Shown here: piece after piece, positions 1 to 9,404 of the stretch
Numbering within the stretch: the stretch's first letter is position 1
Layout of the letters: each line of letters starts with the position of its first letter
Assembly (NCBI GenBank): GCA_017550315.1
Contig: JAFZPN010000145.1
Location: 1-42,256, forward strand
Length of the DNA: 42,256 nt
Reading direction: 5' to 3'
Source: Clostridia bacterium
Lineage (GTDB): Bacteria; Bacillota; Clostridia; Oscillospirales; CAG-272
Notes under the pieces: model-generated
Seen by the model: only the letters and a program-made list of their open reading frames with translations
The model's database searches: none
Told to the model about the DNA's origin: nothing
Position numbers and translations under genes: made by a program

Positions 1-795
1 ATCGGGACGCCCCCACCAGTTGAGATTCTGATACGTCAGCGTCATGCCCCCGCCATAGACATAGCTTGTCCAGATGCCCATCGCGTTCTTCAGGTAGAAC
101 GGATCACCCGTCTCCCGGAACATGCGGACCATGCCGCGTCCGGCGGTGAGCGTACAGTGTGTCTGGGCCCGGACGGCGCGTTTGTCGAGCGGCGCATAGA
201 AGGCGATCATCTCGTCCAGAAGGCCGCGTACCGCGTCATCCCGGAGGACCATATAGGCATGGGAGAGACCGTCGACCGCCATGAACGCCGCGCAGGTGTC
301 GCTTGAGAGGAGCCAGCGGCCGGATGTTTCGACCTCGCTTCCGCTGACGCCGCCCCCTTCTCCGGTCCGCAGGGGATAATCCCGAAACGCGCCGCGCAGA
401 GGGAGATAGAGGTTTTCGGTGATATCCCGGATCAGGCCGAGAGAAAACGCGTCGCCGAACGCTTCGTAGTGCTCGCAGAGCCCGCGCAACAGCCACGAAT
501 GCCCGGAAAGCTGTTCCTCGCGGATGCGCTCGCCGGAGCAATCGCCCAGGTAATGCCTTTCATTCAGCATGGAGGGCATTTTTTCGAGCATCTGCTCCAT
601 GCAGGGAATCGACCGCCCCGACATGCGCCAATGGGAGACGAACGCGAGCAGCGCCCGGCCTTCCTTGTCCCCCATCCATCCGTAGTCGGGAGGGGAAAAG
701 ACTTCGCCGATCCCGTAATAGGGATCGTTTTTCAGTCTTTGATAATTCCGCTCGATCCGTTCTTCGAGCTCCGTTTTCGATACCGGGAGTCTCAT
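1..795 (-). CDS. GH127-like (alpha/alpha)6-barrel protein, 3' end cut off
   Basis: The frame is open from ATG at 795 to the left window edge (265 codons, no stop), so the C-terminal part is missing. The start has a GGAGG box about 7 bases upstream. There is no signal peptide, so it should be cytoplasmic. The sequence is helix-rich with typical barrel segments: QLSGHSWLLRGL, a THCTLTAGRGMVRMF helix followed by TGDPFYL, and YQNLNWWGRPD right at the edge. This resembles the GH127/GH146 beta-L-arabinofuranosidase-like superfamily, where a GRPD(T)WTEPC stretch normally follows. The catalytic region lies outside the window. It is third in a leftward unit after the sialidase-like gene and SBP1 (89-base gap). 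The family call comes from motif memory only; another (alpha/alpha)6 glycosidase is possible. Confidence 0.6.
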   Translation of the reverse strand, partial: MRLPVSKTELEERIERNYQRLKNDPYYGIGEVFSPPDYGWMGDKEGRALLAFVSHWRMSGRSIPCMEQMLEKMPSMLNERHYLGDCSGERIREEQLSGHSWLLRGLCEHYEAFGDAFSLGLIRDITENLYLPLRGAFRDYPLRTGEGGGVSGSEVETSGRWLLSSDTCAAFMAVDGLSHAYMVLRDDAVRGLLDEMIAFYAPLDKRAVRAQTHCTLTAGRGMVRMFRETGDPFYLKNAMGIWTSYVYGGGMTLTYQNLNWWGRPD

Positions 796-884
796 CGGCG
801 TGTCCTCCGTGACGGGCTGTGATTTCGATCCGCCGTTATGCCCTTGTTTTCAGCGATTTCCCTTGCATGAGGAAGGATCGTCCC

Positions 885-2351
885 TCATCCTTTCATTTTG
901 GCGGCTTTTTCCATCATCTTGTTCAGCGACTTGTTCATCGCCTTGACCTGCGTCTGATACCAGGAGGCATAGTTTTCGCACAGACCGACCGAGAGCGCAA
1001 AGGTCGAGCCGTTCAGCGCGCCGGAATACACATAGCTGAAATCGCAGTGAACGTTCTCGAAGACGATGTCCAGCATGGCTGCCGATTCGGGATCGTTGAC
1101 ATATTTCTGGGAGAGCGCGATGTCATAATACGCCGGGCGCACCTGTTTCCAGGATTCGTATTCGAGCGCTTCAAGGAGGATGGCGCTGCGCTCCGCATCG
1201 GGCGCGTCCATCGGGATCCCCGTCACGAACACGGAGGACACCGAGCCGTAACGCTCCTGATCCTCGCGGTACTTCGGAGGCGTCAGGATGCCGTAGGTCC
1301 CCATCTCGCGCATCTCGTCGTGCTGGGCGTAGAACAGGCTGTTGATGAAGAACAGCGCCCGGTTGCTCGTGAACACGATCCGCATGTTGTCGTAGTTGTG
1401 CGGGCCGCCCTTGTCGTAGCCGCTGTAATAGTAATCGCAGTTGTACAGCAGGTTGTACAGGAGCTCGTTCGCCTCGTAGACCGCCTCCGTCGGCGTCGTC
1501 GCGACAACGGTTCCGTCATCGTTGAAGGTCACATACGAATACCCGGAGGAAGGATAGAGGAATCCGATGCAGTCCCACTGGGACGCGATCCCGTAACGGT
1601 CATTTTCGTCGTACTTGCCGTTGCCGTCGAGGTCTGTCAGCACGGATTCCGAGACGCCCATCATGTAGTCGTAGGTCCATTTCCCTTCTCTGACCGTGTC
1701 GTATAAATTGCCGACGCCGTACTGCTCGGCCAGTTCCGTGGAATAGAAGGTCACGAGCGTCCTTGCCATGGAGGGCATGTCGAAGAAGCCTGCCGTGAAG
1801 ACGAGCTTATCCCCGAGAACGATGTTGTCGTTGACGAACTGCATGTACCACGGTCTTTCAAAATCAAGGTATTCCCTGTTGTTCAGGTTCCGGAGGCATC
1901 CGGCGAGCGCGGTGGTGCTGAGATAGCAGCAGACGCCGGAGACCAGATCGTATGCATGCGTACCGGCGGAAATGGTGCTGATCAGCTCCTGCTGACTCCG
2001 CCAGTTGCTGGCGTCCAGATTGTACTGGAGATGGACGTTGAAGCGATCCGAAACCGTCGTGTTCCGGTTGAAGATCGCGTCGTTGACCACTTCCCCGTCC
2101 AGATCCGCGTCGTAAAAGACGTCGAATTCGGCCGTGTCCGCCCAGATCGTGACATCCGCGCCGTCAAAATCGCGTTCGGGGAGATCGTCGGTGATTGGCG
2201 GTTCGGTCTCCGCCGCGATTTCAGACGTCAGTTCCGGGGATGCGGGCGAGGATGGATTCTCGGCGGAATCCTGACCGTTGTCCGCCCCGGTCGCGCAAGA
2301 GGTAGCAAGCAGGATCATCGCCGTCAGGATCGCGAGGATACGTTTTTTCAT
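885..2351 (-). CDS. Extracellular solute-binding lipoprotein SBP1 (ABC sugar-binding, family 1 type)
   Basis: This 488-residue protein begins with a lipoprotein signal (MKKRILAILTAMILLATSC; lipidated Cys19). I chose the ATG at 2351, which has GGAAGGAG just upstream and directly starts the signal peptide; a longer frame to 2399 lacks an RBS. A D-x-D-G-N-G loop (residues 240-245, then END) is an EF-hand-like calcium loop like those of many sugar-binding proteins of this class. The C-terminus (AMNKSLNKMMEKAAKMKG) matches the tails of the other SBPs in this window. It should capture an oligosaccharide outside the membrane for an ABC importer. No permease or ATPase gene is next to it; its neighbours are the sialidase-like gene (37 bases upstream) and the GH127-like gene. 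Confidence 0.9.
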   Translation of the reverse strand: MKKRILAILTAMILLATSCATGADNGQDSAENPSSPASPELTSEIAAETEPPITDDLPERDFDGADVTIWADTAEFDVFYDADLDGEVVNDAIFNRNTTVSDRFNVHLQYNLDASNWRSQQELISTISAGTHAYDLVSGVCCYLSTTALAGCLRNLNNREYLDFERPWYMQFVNDNIVLGDKLVFTAGFFDMPSMARTLVTFYSTELAEQYGVGNLYDTVREGKWTYDYMMGVSESVLTDLDGNGKYDENDRYGIASQWDCIGFLYPSSGYSYVTFNDDGTVVATTPTEAVYEANELLYNLLYNCDYYYSGYDKGGPHNYDNMRIVFTSNRALFFINSLFYAQHDEMREMGTYGILTPPKYREDQERYGSVSSVFVTGIPMDAPDAERSAILLEALEYESWKQVRPAYYDIALSQKYVNDPESAAMLDIVFENVHCDFSYVYSGALNGSTFALSVGLCENYASWYQTQVKAMNKSLNKMMEKAAKMKG

Positions 2352-2388
2352 GGTTCTTCTCCTTCCTGAATTCATGGAATATTCTTCG

Positions 2389-3582
2389 TTATCGTTCAAC
2401 GGTCACGCGTCTTGTGAGGATGGTTTTGAGCGGGCGCCCGTCCGGTCCGGGATAACGGAAATCGGAATAACCGAAGAGGGCGGTCGTATCGTCGAGGGGG
2501 AGGATCGCCGTGTAGCAGCACGAATGCTCCACCTGCAGATCGACGGGTTCTTCCCAACGGAGCCCGGAAGGATCGGAACTGGCGCGCAGATAGACGCCCG
2601 GCCTTCCGTATCCGGCCAGACTCACGCCGCAACCGAGGACCCGGAGCTGGGGCAGGACCCCGCAGCCGTCAAAGAGCACGGGCTTCGACCAGGTATGGCA
2701 GCCATCCGTCGAACGGACAAGCCAGCTCGGGCATCCCGAACCCGTGCGGAGCAGCATGACCCACGAGCCGTCGGGCATCCGGGCCAGATTCGGCTCGCAG
2801 AACCCTTCCGCGTCCCGGTCTGCCGGACAGTATTCCGGCGTCGTCACGACCTCCGAGATCCAGTCCCACGTCCGGCCGCAGTCATCGCTCCGGAAAACAT
2901 AGGTTTTGTATTTGTCCCCCATGACAAGCTCACCGGTCCTCGCGGAAAATCCGTGTCCGTAGGTGGCGAACAGGAGATTCCCGTCTTCCGCGGGGACAAG
3001 CTGTCCCATGATGCCCATCAGGGAATCGAGCGGATAGACCAGATCCCGGTCGCGGGAGCGGAGGACCGTCACCGCGGCGTGGGGCCAGTTGACCCTGCTC
3101 GTGAATTCCGTCGTCTCTCGCGTCGCGGGATCGTATTCCTTCGCCGGGCAGGACCGGGGATATTCGGGTATCTCATCGGCCCGGTAGAGTTTCAACCCGC
3201 CGTCCGGCGAGCTATACGCGGGTGCGTATCGATCAAGCCACGGGACGGGATATGCGTTTTTCGCGGCCGGTTTGATATATTCCCTGCCGTTTTGCATGGG
3301 GGTGCCGACTGCCCTGTCCTCGCGTGTCCGCCCTCTCCACGTTCTCCCGCCGTCCTCCGATACCGCGCCGATGAAAACACCGTCTCCCACGGAGTCCTCA
3401 TATCCCTCGATGGAGTCTTCGCCGGTAGCCCAGGTGCAGAGGACATGGCCGCGATCCGTCATGGAAAGCGACGGGAACTGCCATGGTCCCCATCCGAGCT
3501 TCTCGTAGGATTCCCCCTGACCGACGACGACGGGCTCCTCGACCTCGAGAGAGAAGCCGCTGTATTGAAAACGTGTACCCAT
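2389..3582 (-). CDS. BNR/Asp-box repeat sialidase-like glycosidase
   Basis: This 397-residue protein has at least three Asp-box signatures (SEDGGRTWRGR, SDDCGRTWDWI, STDGCHTWSK), the hallmark of the six-bladed sialidase propeller. Other family-like segments are GPWQFPSLSM near the N-terminus and EPNLARMPDGSWVMLLRTGSG in the middle. I chose ATG at 3582 because AGGAGG lies 6 bases upstream. No signal peptide is seen, so it is probably cytoplasmic, which is unusual for a secreted-type sialidase. A clear FRIP motif and the arginine triad are not obvious, so sialic acid specificity is unproven; related BNR proteins act on other glycans. It is the first gene of the leftward unit with SBP1 and the GH127-like gene, under the promoter at 3684-3712. 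Confidence 0.75.
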   Translation of the reverse strand: MGTRFQYSGFSLEVEEPVVVGQGESYEKLGWGPWQFPSLSMTDRGHVLCTWATGEDSIEGYEDSVGDGVFIGAVSEDGGRTWRGRTREDRAVGTPMQNGREYIKPAAKNAYPVPWLDRYAPAYSSPDGGLKLYRADEIPEYPRSCPAKEYDPATRETTEFTSRVNWPHAAVTVLRSRDRDLVYPLDSLMGIMGQLVPAEDGNLLFATYGHGFSARTGELVMGDKYKTYVFRSDDCGRTWDWISEVVTTPEYCPADRDAEGFCEPNLARMPDGSWVMLLRTGSGCPSWLVRSTDGCHTWSKPVLFDGCGVLPQLRVLGCGVSLAGYGRPGVYLRASSDPSGLRWEEPVDLQVEHSCCYTAILPLDDTTALFGYSDFRYPGPDGRPLKTILTRRVTVER

Positions 3583-3683
3583 GATGTGCCTCCTGCAAAA
3601 AGTCAAATTCTTTTTCTATCTGTATCCTTCGGACGGTTTTTCGGGCGGGATCCGGCAGATGTTCTGCCTGTTGATCCGGTTTC

Positions 3684-3712
3684 ATTGTATCAGAAAGCAA
3701 AGGAGCTGTCAA
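3684..3712 (-). promoter_or_regulatory. Sigma-70-type promoter for the sialidase-SBP1 unit
   Basis: Read on the minus strand: TTGACA (3712-3707), a 17-base spacer, TACAAT (3689-3684). It matches consensus except one base in the -10 box. It lies about 100 bases upstream of the ATG at 3582 and is back to back with the lacZ-type promoter at 3753-3781. Confidence 0.85.
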
Positions 3713-3752
3713 GCGCGTTCGGACCGTTTTTTCTGCGGGTTTCTCCTTCGGA

Positions 3753-3781
3753 TTGACTATCCCGCTCTGATATGCTATAAT
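3753..3781 (+). promoter_or_regulatory. Sigma-70-type promoter for the GH2 gene
   Basis: TTGACT (3753-3758), a 17-base spacer, TATAAT (3776-3781); only the last -35 base differs from consensus. The GH2 start codon lies 35 bases further on. The two -35 boxes of this divergent pair are only about 40 bases apart, so one bound regulator could affect both units. Confidence 0.88.
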
Positions 3782-3816
3782 TTGCGTAGAAAACAGGAAA
3801 ACCGGAGGAACACACC

Positions 3817-6747
3817 ATGCAGAACCGATCCTATCTTGCGAATCCTCATCTCACCGGGGAGAACCGCCTGCCCGCCCGTTCCCTGCTGATCCCCGCGCAT
3901 AAGAGGGGCGTCACCCACAAAAACTTCACCCAGTCCGACCGCGTCTGCCTTCTGAACGGCCTCTGGAGATTCCGCTGGCTCGAAGAAGACACGGAGGAGG
4001 AGTTCTTTGCGCCGGACTTTGACGACGCGTCCTGGGACGAGATCCCCGTGCCGTCCATGTGGCAGTTCTGCGGATACGGGACCTGCTTCTACCCGAACGT
4101 CCGCTACTGTTTCCCCTACGATCCGCCCTATGTGCACGGACCGAATCCGGTCGGACTGTACCGCCGGACGTTTGTGGGCAGAAAAACCGACGGGCGGACG
4201 ATCCTCCGCTTCGGCGGCGTGGACAACGCGTATTTCGTCTGGCTCAACGGCACATACGTCGGTTTCTCAAAAGGGAGCAGGATCGCTGCGGAGTTCGACG
4301 TGACCGACTGGATCCGGGACGGGGAGAACCTCCTCGCGGTGAAGGTGTACACGTACAGCGACGCGTCCTATCTCGAAAACCAGGACATGCTGATGGCGAG
4401 CGGGATCTTCCGGGACGTGATGCTGATCCGGACGGGCAAGAACGCGCTCTGGGACTACACGATTCTGCCGGGGACGGACGGATTTGCCGTGAAATACACC
4501 TGTGACACGGACGGATCCCCCGCTTCCCTGCGCTTCACGCTGTCTGATACGGACGGGAAAGAAATCTCCTCCGCGGAGCGGGAGCTCTCTGAAACCGGCG
4601 AGGTCTTCCTCCCGCTGGAAAACGCCGTCACCTGGAATGCGGAGCGGCCTTATCTCTACACGCTCGTCATTGAGATCATCGAGAACGGCATCGTGACCGA
4701 GGTCCACACCAAGCGGGCGGGGATCGCACAGTCCGAGATCCGGGGGCATTTCCTCACGATGAACGGCGCGCCGATCACCCTCAAAGGCGTCAACCGGCAC
4801 GAGAACAACGCGAAGACCGGCCGCGCGATCACGGCGGAGCAGATCGAGAGGGAGCTATATGACATCAAAGCCTGCGGGCTGAACGCCATCCGGTGCTCTC
4901 ACTATACCAATCAGCCTCTCTTTTATGAGCTGGCGTCGGAGCTCGGCATCTACGTGATGGACGAGGCGGACTGCGAATCCCACGGGGCGGAGGCGTCCGG
5001 CGATCAGGGGGCGCTGAACAAGGATCCCGCCTGGTTCGACGCCTTCTTCGACCGGATCTCGCGGATGTACGCCATGAACAAGAACGAGACCTGCATCAAC
5101 ATCTGGTCGACCGGCAACGAATGCGGCGCGGGAGAGAACCATATCCGCTGTGCCGTCTGGCTCTCCGAACAGGACGTCAAGAAGCCCGTCCGCACGGATT
5201 CGGAGCTCCCGCCGGAGATGGAATCCTTCTCCCAGACGGGATATATGCCGATGCAGACCCTGTTCGACGTTCCGAAAGACGCGCCGCATCCCCTCATGAT
5301 GCTCGAATACGGGCACGCGATGGGAAACAGCCCCGGCGGACTTGAAGACATCTGGAACTGGGTATATGAAAACGAACAGTGCTGCGGCGGGTATGTGTGG
5401 GAATTCAAGAGCCACGGCTTCTGTGAGAAAGGCAAGGACGGGCGTCCGCGTTATCTCTACGGCGGGGACTTCCCGGATGTCTACCACTGGTCGAACTTCT
5501 CCCTCGACGGCTATCACACGAGCGACGGGACGCCGAAACCGACCTGGGACGAGCTGCGGGAGGTGTCCGCGCCGGTGCATGTCCGCTGGACGGAGGACGG
5601 TGCAGAGATCAAAAACACCTTCGATTTCACACCGCTCGACGGATTCGTCCTCCGCTGGTCCGTCAAGGCGGACGGCAGAACGATGAAGGCGGGCAAGGCT
5701 GTGCTCGACGGGATCGGACCGCATGCATGGCGTTTCTTCCCCCTGCCGATCGGCGAGGAGGATCTATGCGGCCTGACGGGGCTCGTCACCACGGACTGCG
5801 AATTCTACGATCCCGAAGGGCATAAGGTCGCGCACAAGCAGAAGATCCTGGCCGATCACCCGGCAGACCGTCCCGCTCCCGTTCCCTTTGCCCACACGGT
5901 CAGGACATGGGACTGCGGCGCGGAAATCAAGGGAGAGGACTTCACGATCGAGATCCGGGACGGGCTGCTCGCGCGGATCGAAAAAGGCGGAAAAATCCTG
6001 CTTGACAAACCGATGCGTCTCAACTGCTGGCGCGCGCCGACGGACAACGACGGGATCACCGGATTTTCCCCTCGTCTCGCGGGAGAGTGGAAGGATCGTC
6101 TGCTCGACACGATGGTTTTCGGCTGCTACAAGGTGGACGCGGAAGACACGGCGGATGCGGTGAAGGTGACGGCGGTCGGGAAGTTCCTCCCGTTTGCGCA
6201 CGGATGGGGCTTTGATGCCGTCCTGACCTACCGGATCACGGCGGGCGGGGAGATCGGCGTCCGGGTGAAGCTCGATCCCTACGGCGGAGGACAGCCGGAC
6301 GTACTGCCGAGAGTCGGCGTCGTCTTTGCGCTGTCGGAGGATTATGAGCACTGTGCATGGCTCGGACGCGGACCCGGCGACAGCTATCCGGACAGACAGG
6401 CGAATGCCCCGGTCGGTCTCTGGGAGGATGACGTCGAGCGGATGAATTTCCTCTACGATGTGCCGCAGGAGACGGGAAATCACGAGGACTGCCGCCGCGT
6501 CACGGTCTCGGGCGGTGATCTTGCCCTGACGTTCGAGGGGATCTTATCCTTCTCCTTCCACGATTTCACGCTGGAGAATCTGACGAACGCGCGCCACGCC
6601 GACGAGCTCGAAAAGACAAAAGAACGCTTCCTGTACATCGATCACCGGCACCGCGGTCTCGGATCGAATTCCTGCGGTCCGCAGCCGGAGGAGGAATACG
6701 AACTTCCGATGGGCGCGTTCGCATGGGACTTCCGGATCGTGCCGTAA
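3817..6747 (+). CDS. lacZ: Beta-galactosidase, glycoside hydrolase family 2
   Basis: This 976-residue protein has the full LacZ architecture: N-terminal jelly roll (DFDDASWDEIPVPSMWQ, then SGIFRDV), Ig-like domains, TIM barrel and the C-terminal small-chain domain (RAPTDND at about residue 740). The acid/base Glu is E435 in NIWSTGNECG and the nucleophile is E497 in MLEYGHAMGNSPGG. It hydrolyses terminal beta-D-galactosides. There is no signal peptide, so the enzyme is cytoplasmic and acts on imported oligosaccharides. The start has GGAGG 8 bases upstream and sits just downstream of its own near-consensus promoter. It is monocistronic and convergent with GH116. The symbol is given by architecture; the physiological substrate need not be lactose. 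Confidence 0.95.
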   Translation: MQNRSYLANPHLTGENRLPARSLLIPAHKRGVTHKNFTQSDRVCLLNGLWRFRWLEEDTEEEFFAPDFDDASWDEIPVPSMWQFCGYGTCFYPNVRYCFPYDPPYVHGPNPVGLYRRTFVGRKTDGRTILRFGGVDNAYFVWLNGTYVGFSKGSRIAAEFDVTDWIRDGENLLAVKVYTYSDASYLENQDMLMASGIFRDVMLIRTGKNALWDYTILPGTDGFAVKYTCDTDGSPASLRFTLSDTDGKEISSAERELSETGEVFLPLENAVTWNAERPYLYTLVIEIIENGIVTEVHTKRAGIAQSEIRGHFLTMNGAPITLKGVNRHENNAKTGRAITAEQIERELYDIKACGLNAIRCSHYTNQPLFYELASELGIYVMDEADCESHGAEASGDQGALNKDPAWFDAFFDRISRMYAMNKNETCINIWSTGNECGAGENHIRCAVWLSEQDVKKPVRTDSELPPEMESFSQTGYMPMQTLFDVPKDAPHPLMMLEYGHAMGNSPGGLEDIWNWVYENEQCCGGYVWEFKSHGFCEKGKDGRPRYLYGGDFPDVYHWSNFSLDGYHTSDGTPKPTWDELREVSAPVHVRWTEDGAEIKNTFDFTPLDGFVLRWSVKADGRTMKAGKAVLDGIGPHAWRFFPLPIGEEDLCGLTGLVTTDCEFYDPEGHKVAHKQKILADHPADRPAPVPFAHTVRTWDCGAEIKGEDFTIEIRDGLLARIEKGGKILLDKPMRLNCWRAPTDNDGITGFSPRLAGEWKDRLLDTMVFGCYKVDAEDTADAVKVTAVGKFLPFAHGWGFDAVLTYRITAGGEIGVRVKLDPYGGGQPDVLPRVGVVFALSEDYEHCAWLGRGPGDSYPDRQANAPVGLWEDDVERMNFLYDVPQETGNHEDCRRVTVSGGDLALTFEGILSFSFHDFTLENLTNARHADELEKTKERFLYIDHRHRGLGSNSCGPQPEEEYELPMGAFAWDFRIVP

Positions 6748-6795
6748 ATCCCGTCCGAATCCGACGGCTACACACAACCTCAAAACGATGCAGAA

Positions 6796-6828
6796 AAACG
6801 CCCCCGGTCCGCCATGACGGATCGGGGG
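6796..6828 (-). terminator. Hairpin terminator between convergent GH2 and GH116 genes
   Basis: Arms 6801-6811 and 6818-6828 form an 11-bp G+C-rich stem (one imperfect pair) with a 6-base loop. On the minus strand the hairpin is followed by a run of five T (complement of 6794-6798), so it ends the GH116 unit. On the plus strand the following sequence is only weakly T-rich, so termination of the GH2 transcript here is less certain. Confidence 0.7.
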
Positions 6829-6844
6829 ACATTGTATTGGAGGA

Positions 6845-9358
6845 TCAGTCTGCGTTCCGGATCGTGAGCTTCATCCCCGCGGGACATACGACCGTCCAGC
6901 CGTCGAGCGAGCCCTCGTGCACGGTGAGGATGCAGGATCCTTCGTCGAACACCGCCGTCGCCATGCAGAAGCAGGTGATGACCGGAATCGTCAGGGGGAG
7001 CTCGGCGGGATCGAGGCGGAGGATCTTCTTTTCCGCGTCCACGGAGAGACCGGAGGCCGCCGGCATGGTAGTCCAGGACGAGAGCGGGCGGGTGTAGCGG
7101 AAACCGCATTCCCAGTGATCCCACAGCGCGCCGAACCGCCGCTGATTTTCGTGGATCGTCGTGACGAGCCGGTCGGCGTTATCTCGGTCCCCGACGCTCA
7201 CGGCGAGGGCGGCGACCGCATACCCGATCCCGGTCCAGTTCGCCTCCGCCTGGCAGTTGCGGTAGGTCAGGAGGCTGACGGGCGCAATGGGCGTGGCGTT
7301 GACCAGCCCGCCGTCCTGGGTCCAGTTCTTCGCCATGATTTCCCCGAGGACCGCGCGCACCCGCTCATCGGGCAGGTTGCCGCCGATCCCGGAGACCCGG
7401 AGGAACCACTCGCCGTCCAGCTGTGCAGTCATGAGGGAGGCGTCGTATTCCGTTCCGTTCTCATCGTCCCGCAGCCAGAGCAGGTAGTACCGCCCGTTCC
7501 ATAGCCGGCGCTCGAGCGAGTCAAGGCCCCGGGCGCGGAGTTCCTCCCACGCCTGCCGTCTCTCCTCGTCGCCCATGACCGCGGCGATGCGGGCGGCGGC
7601 CTTCAGGGCGGAGAGCCAGAGGACGGAGATATAGACCGGCGTTCCCGATAAGTTCCACGCGTCGTAGGTGTTGCGCTTCGTCTCCCGGTCGGGCAGGCCG
7701 TCCCCGTCCGCGTCGAGCGCAAGCATGGAGGCCATCGCGCGCTGCACGGGGATCCAGAGGCGTTCGAGATAGCCGCGGTCTCCCGTATGAAGGTAATCCC
7801 GGCAGACCATGAGGACGAACTGATGGTTCATATCGACGCGGTCGAAGCCGTTGTCCACGTGATCGAGGTCGGGCGTGAAAAAGTGGTGCACGCGCCCGTC
7901 CTCCCGCTGGAACTTGGCGCCCATCTCCATCTGGCGCAGCTGCAAATCCGGGAACAGCGCAAGCAGCCCGAACGAGGCGTGATAGGTGATGTCCGTCGTG
8001 TGGAAGCCGCAGAATCCGAGCCCCTCCCAGAGCCCGAACTTGCCGTCGCGGAGCAGCCACGAATCCTTCACGATGGTCGAGAGGTGCGCGCTCCACGATT
8101 CCGCATAGACTTCGGGCAGGCTCGTGCGGGTGAGAAGATCGGCGAAGCGCACGGCTCCGTCTTCGATGCGGTCCCGTCCTTCGGCGAGGAAGCGGTTTGC
8201 CGCGCGGGCGTCGGAGAAGCGGTTCTCGTACCAGTGGCCGAGGCGGTTGTGATACGCGCCGTAGTGATTCGGGAAGTACCATGACAGGATGAAGCGGACC
8301 TTTCTGCGCTCTCCCGCCCCGAGCGTCATCTTGCTGCACAGGGCGCAGGAACCGAAGCGGTCCCCCATCCGCGCGAGAGAGGACCGGCACGCCTCGAGGA
8401 AGGTCTCCCGCTCTTTGCGCGAATTCGGGAAATCCGGACGGATCGCACGCACGCGCCCAAGGAGCGACTGTGCGAAGGGATAGGCGGAGAGAACATCGGT
8501 CCTGCGCTCGATCGCCTCGTCCGTGAGCTCGTCGAGGCGATCCGGGATCGGTTCGGGACGACGACCGACCGTCGTGTCCGGCAGCTCGCCCGTCTCGCGG
8601 AAGCCGAAAAGGAACGATTCCTGCGATACGCCGAGATCGGAGTCCGCGATGTATTCGCGCAGGAAACGGAAGTTCTCGCCTGCGATATAGGAAATATCCC
8701 CGCCGTCGACGGACAGGCACAGCGAACCGCGGTCCGCTTCCCTGCTCCGCTCTTCCCACGGATGGGACGGGCGGGCAGAGAGAAGGATCTCCGTGCGGTC
8801 CCCATTCGCCGAGACCTCGTTTTCGCAGCCGTCGCGGTTGCAGAAACTCGGCTCAAGGGATGACAGCAGGCTGACCGTCACCGGCGTTTTATGGGGATTG
8901 AAGAGAGTGAAATCGAGATAGAACCCCGGTGTCGCGCTGTCCTCCGTACGATGCGGGACGAAAGGCGCGACGGCTCTCAGCCGCACGTCGACGGGAAGCG
9001 CGGCGTCCGCGTAGGCGAGATCACAGACGGGAAACCGCCCGTCAAAGACGATGCGTTCAACCGGTTTGTTCCACGGGAACATGCGGTAGGTGAAGTCCTC
9101 CCACGCCGTCTTCATGCCGAGCTTGCGCATGACGGGCGCCTCTCCCGCCCGCTCGGTGCGTACCCAGAACGAGAGCGCGCCCGTGGAGCCCTCTCCGTCG
9201 TCGGCCGGTCCTTCCCAGCAGCGGGATGCCCACCGGGGCGGATTGGCGATCTGCCAGGCGTGAAATTCGCCGTCCGGGAAGAGCTCGACCGATCCCGTTC
9301 CGATCCCGCCGAGCGCGATCCCGCTTTTATGTTGTGTTTCCGTGATGATGGTTGCCAT
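6845..9358 (-). CDS. GH116 beta-glycosidase (GBA2-like)
   Basis: This 837-residue protein opens with GIALGGIGTGSVELFPDG and HAWQI, the signature N-terminus of GH116 (acid beta-glucosidase/beta-xylosidase, GBA2-like). The barrel carries E445 in FGLWEGLGFCG (expected nucleophile) and D566 in TYDAWNLSG (expected acid/base), with DGDGLPD just before. Both catalytic positions are therefore present. The start at 9358 has GGAGG 7 bases upstream. There is no signal peptide, so it acts in the cytoplasm. It is the second gene after SBP2 (46-base gap), so its substrate is probably the glycan bound by SBP2. Family members split beta-glucosides, beta-xylosides or beta-GlcNAc; the sequence does not decide between them. 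Confidence 0.9.
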   Translation of the reverse strand: MATIITETQHKSGIALGGIGTGSVELFPDGEFHAWQIANPPRWASRCWEGPADDGEGSTGALSFWVRTERAGEAPVMRKLGMKTAWEDFTYRMFPWNKPVERIVFDGRFPVCDLAYADAALPVDVRLRAVAPFVPHRTEDSATPGFYLDFTLFNPHKTPVTVSLLSSLEPSFCNRDGCENEVSANGDRTEILLSARPSHPWEERSREADRGSLCLSVDGGDISYIAGENFRFLREYIADSDLGVSQESFLFGFRETGELPDTTVGRRPEPIPDRLDELTDEAIERRTDVLSAYPFAQSLLGRVRAIRPDFPNSRKERETFLEACRSSLARMGDRFGSCALCSKMTLGAGERRKVRFILSWYFPNHYGAYHNRLGHWYENRFSDARAANRFLAEGRDRIEDGAVRFADLLTRTSLPEVYAESWSAHLSTIVKDSWLLRDGKFGLWEGLGFCGFHTTDITYHASFGLLALFPDLQLRQMEMGAKFQREDGRVHHFFTPDLDHVDNGFDRVDMNHQFVLMVCRDYLHTGDRGYLERLWIPVQRAMASMLALDADGDGLPDRETKRNTYDAWNLSGTPVYISVLWLSALKAAARIAAVMGDEERRQAWEELRARGLDSLERRLWNGRYYLLWLRDDENGTEYDASLMTAQLDGEWFLRVSGIGGNLPDERVRAVLGEIMAKNWTQDGGLVNATPIAPVSLLTYRNCQAEANWTGIGYAVAALAVSVGDRDNADRLVTTIHENQRRFGALWDHWECGFRYTRPLSSWTTMPAASGLSVDAEKKILRLDPAELPLTIPVITCFCMATAVFDEGSCILTVHEGSLDGWTVVCPAGMKLTIRNAD

Positions 9359-9404
9359 CCTGTCCTCCGTTGTGTTGTATTTCGGAATCGCGTGAGGCCG
9401 CCGC

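Noticed and set aside
469-1706. Two plus-strand frames at the left end
   Set aside because: They lie opposite the GH127-like and SBP1 genes, which have RBS, signal peptide and family motifs.
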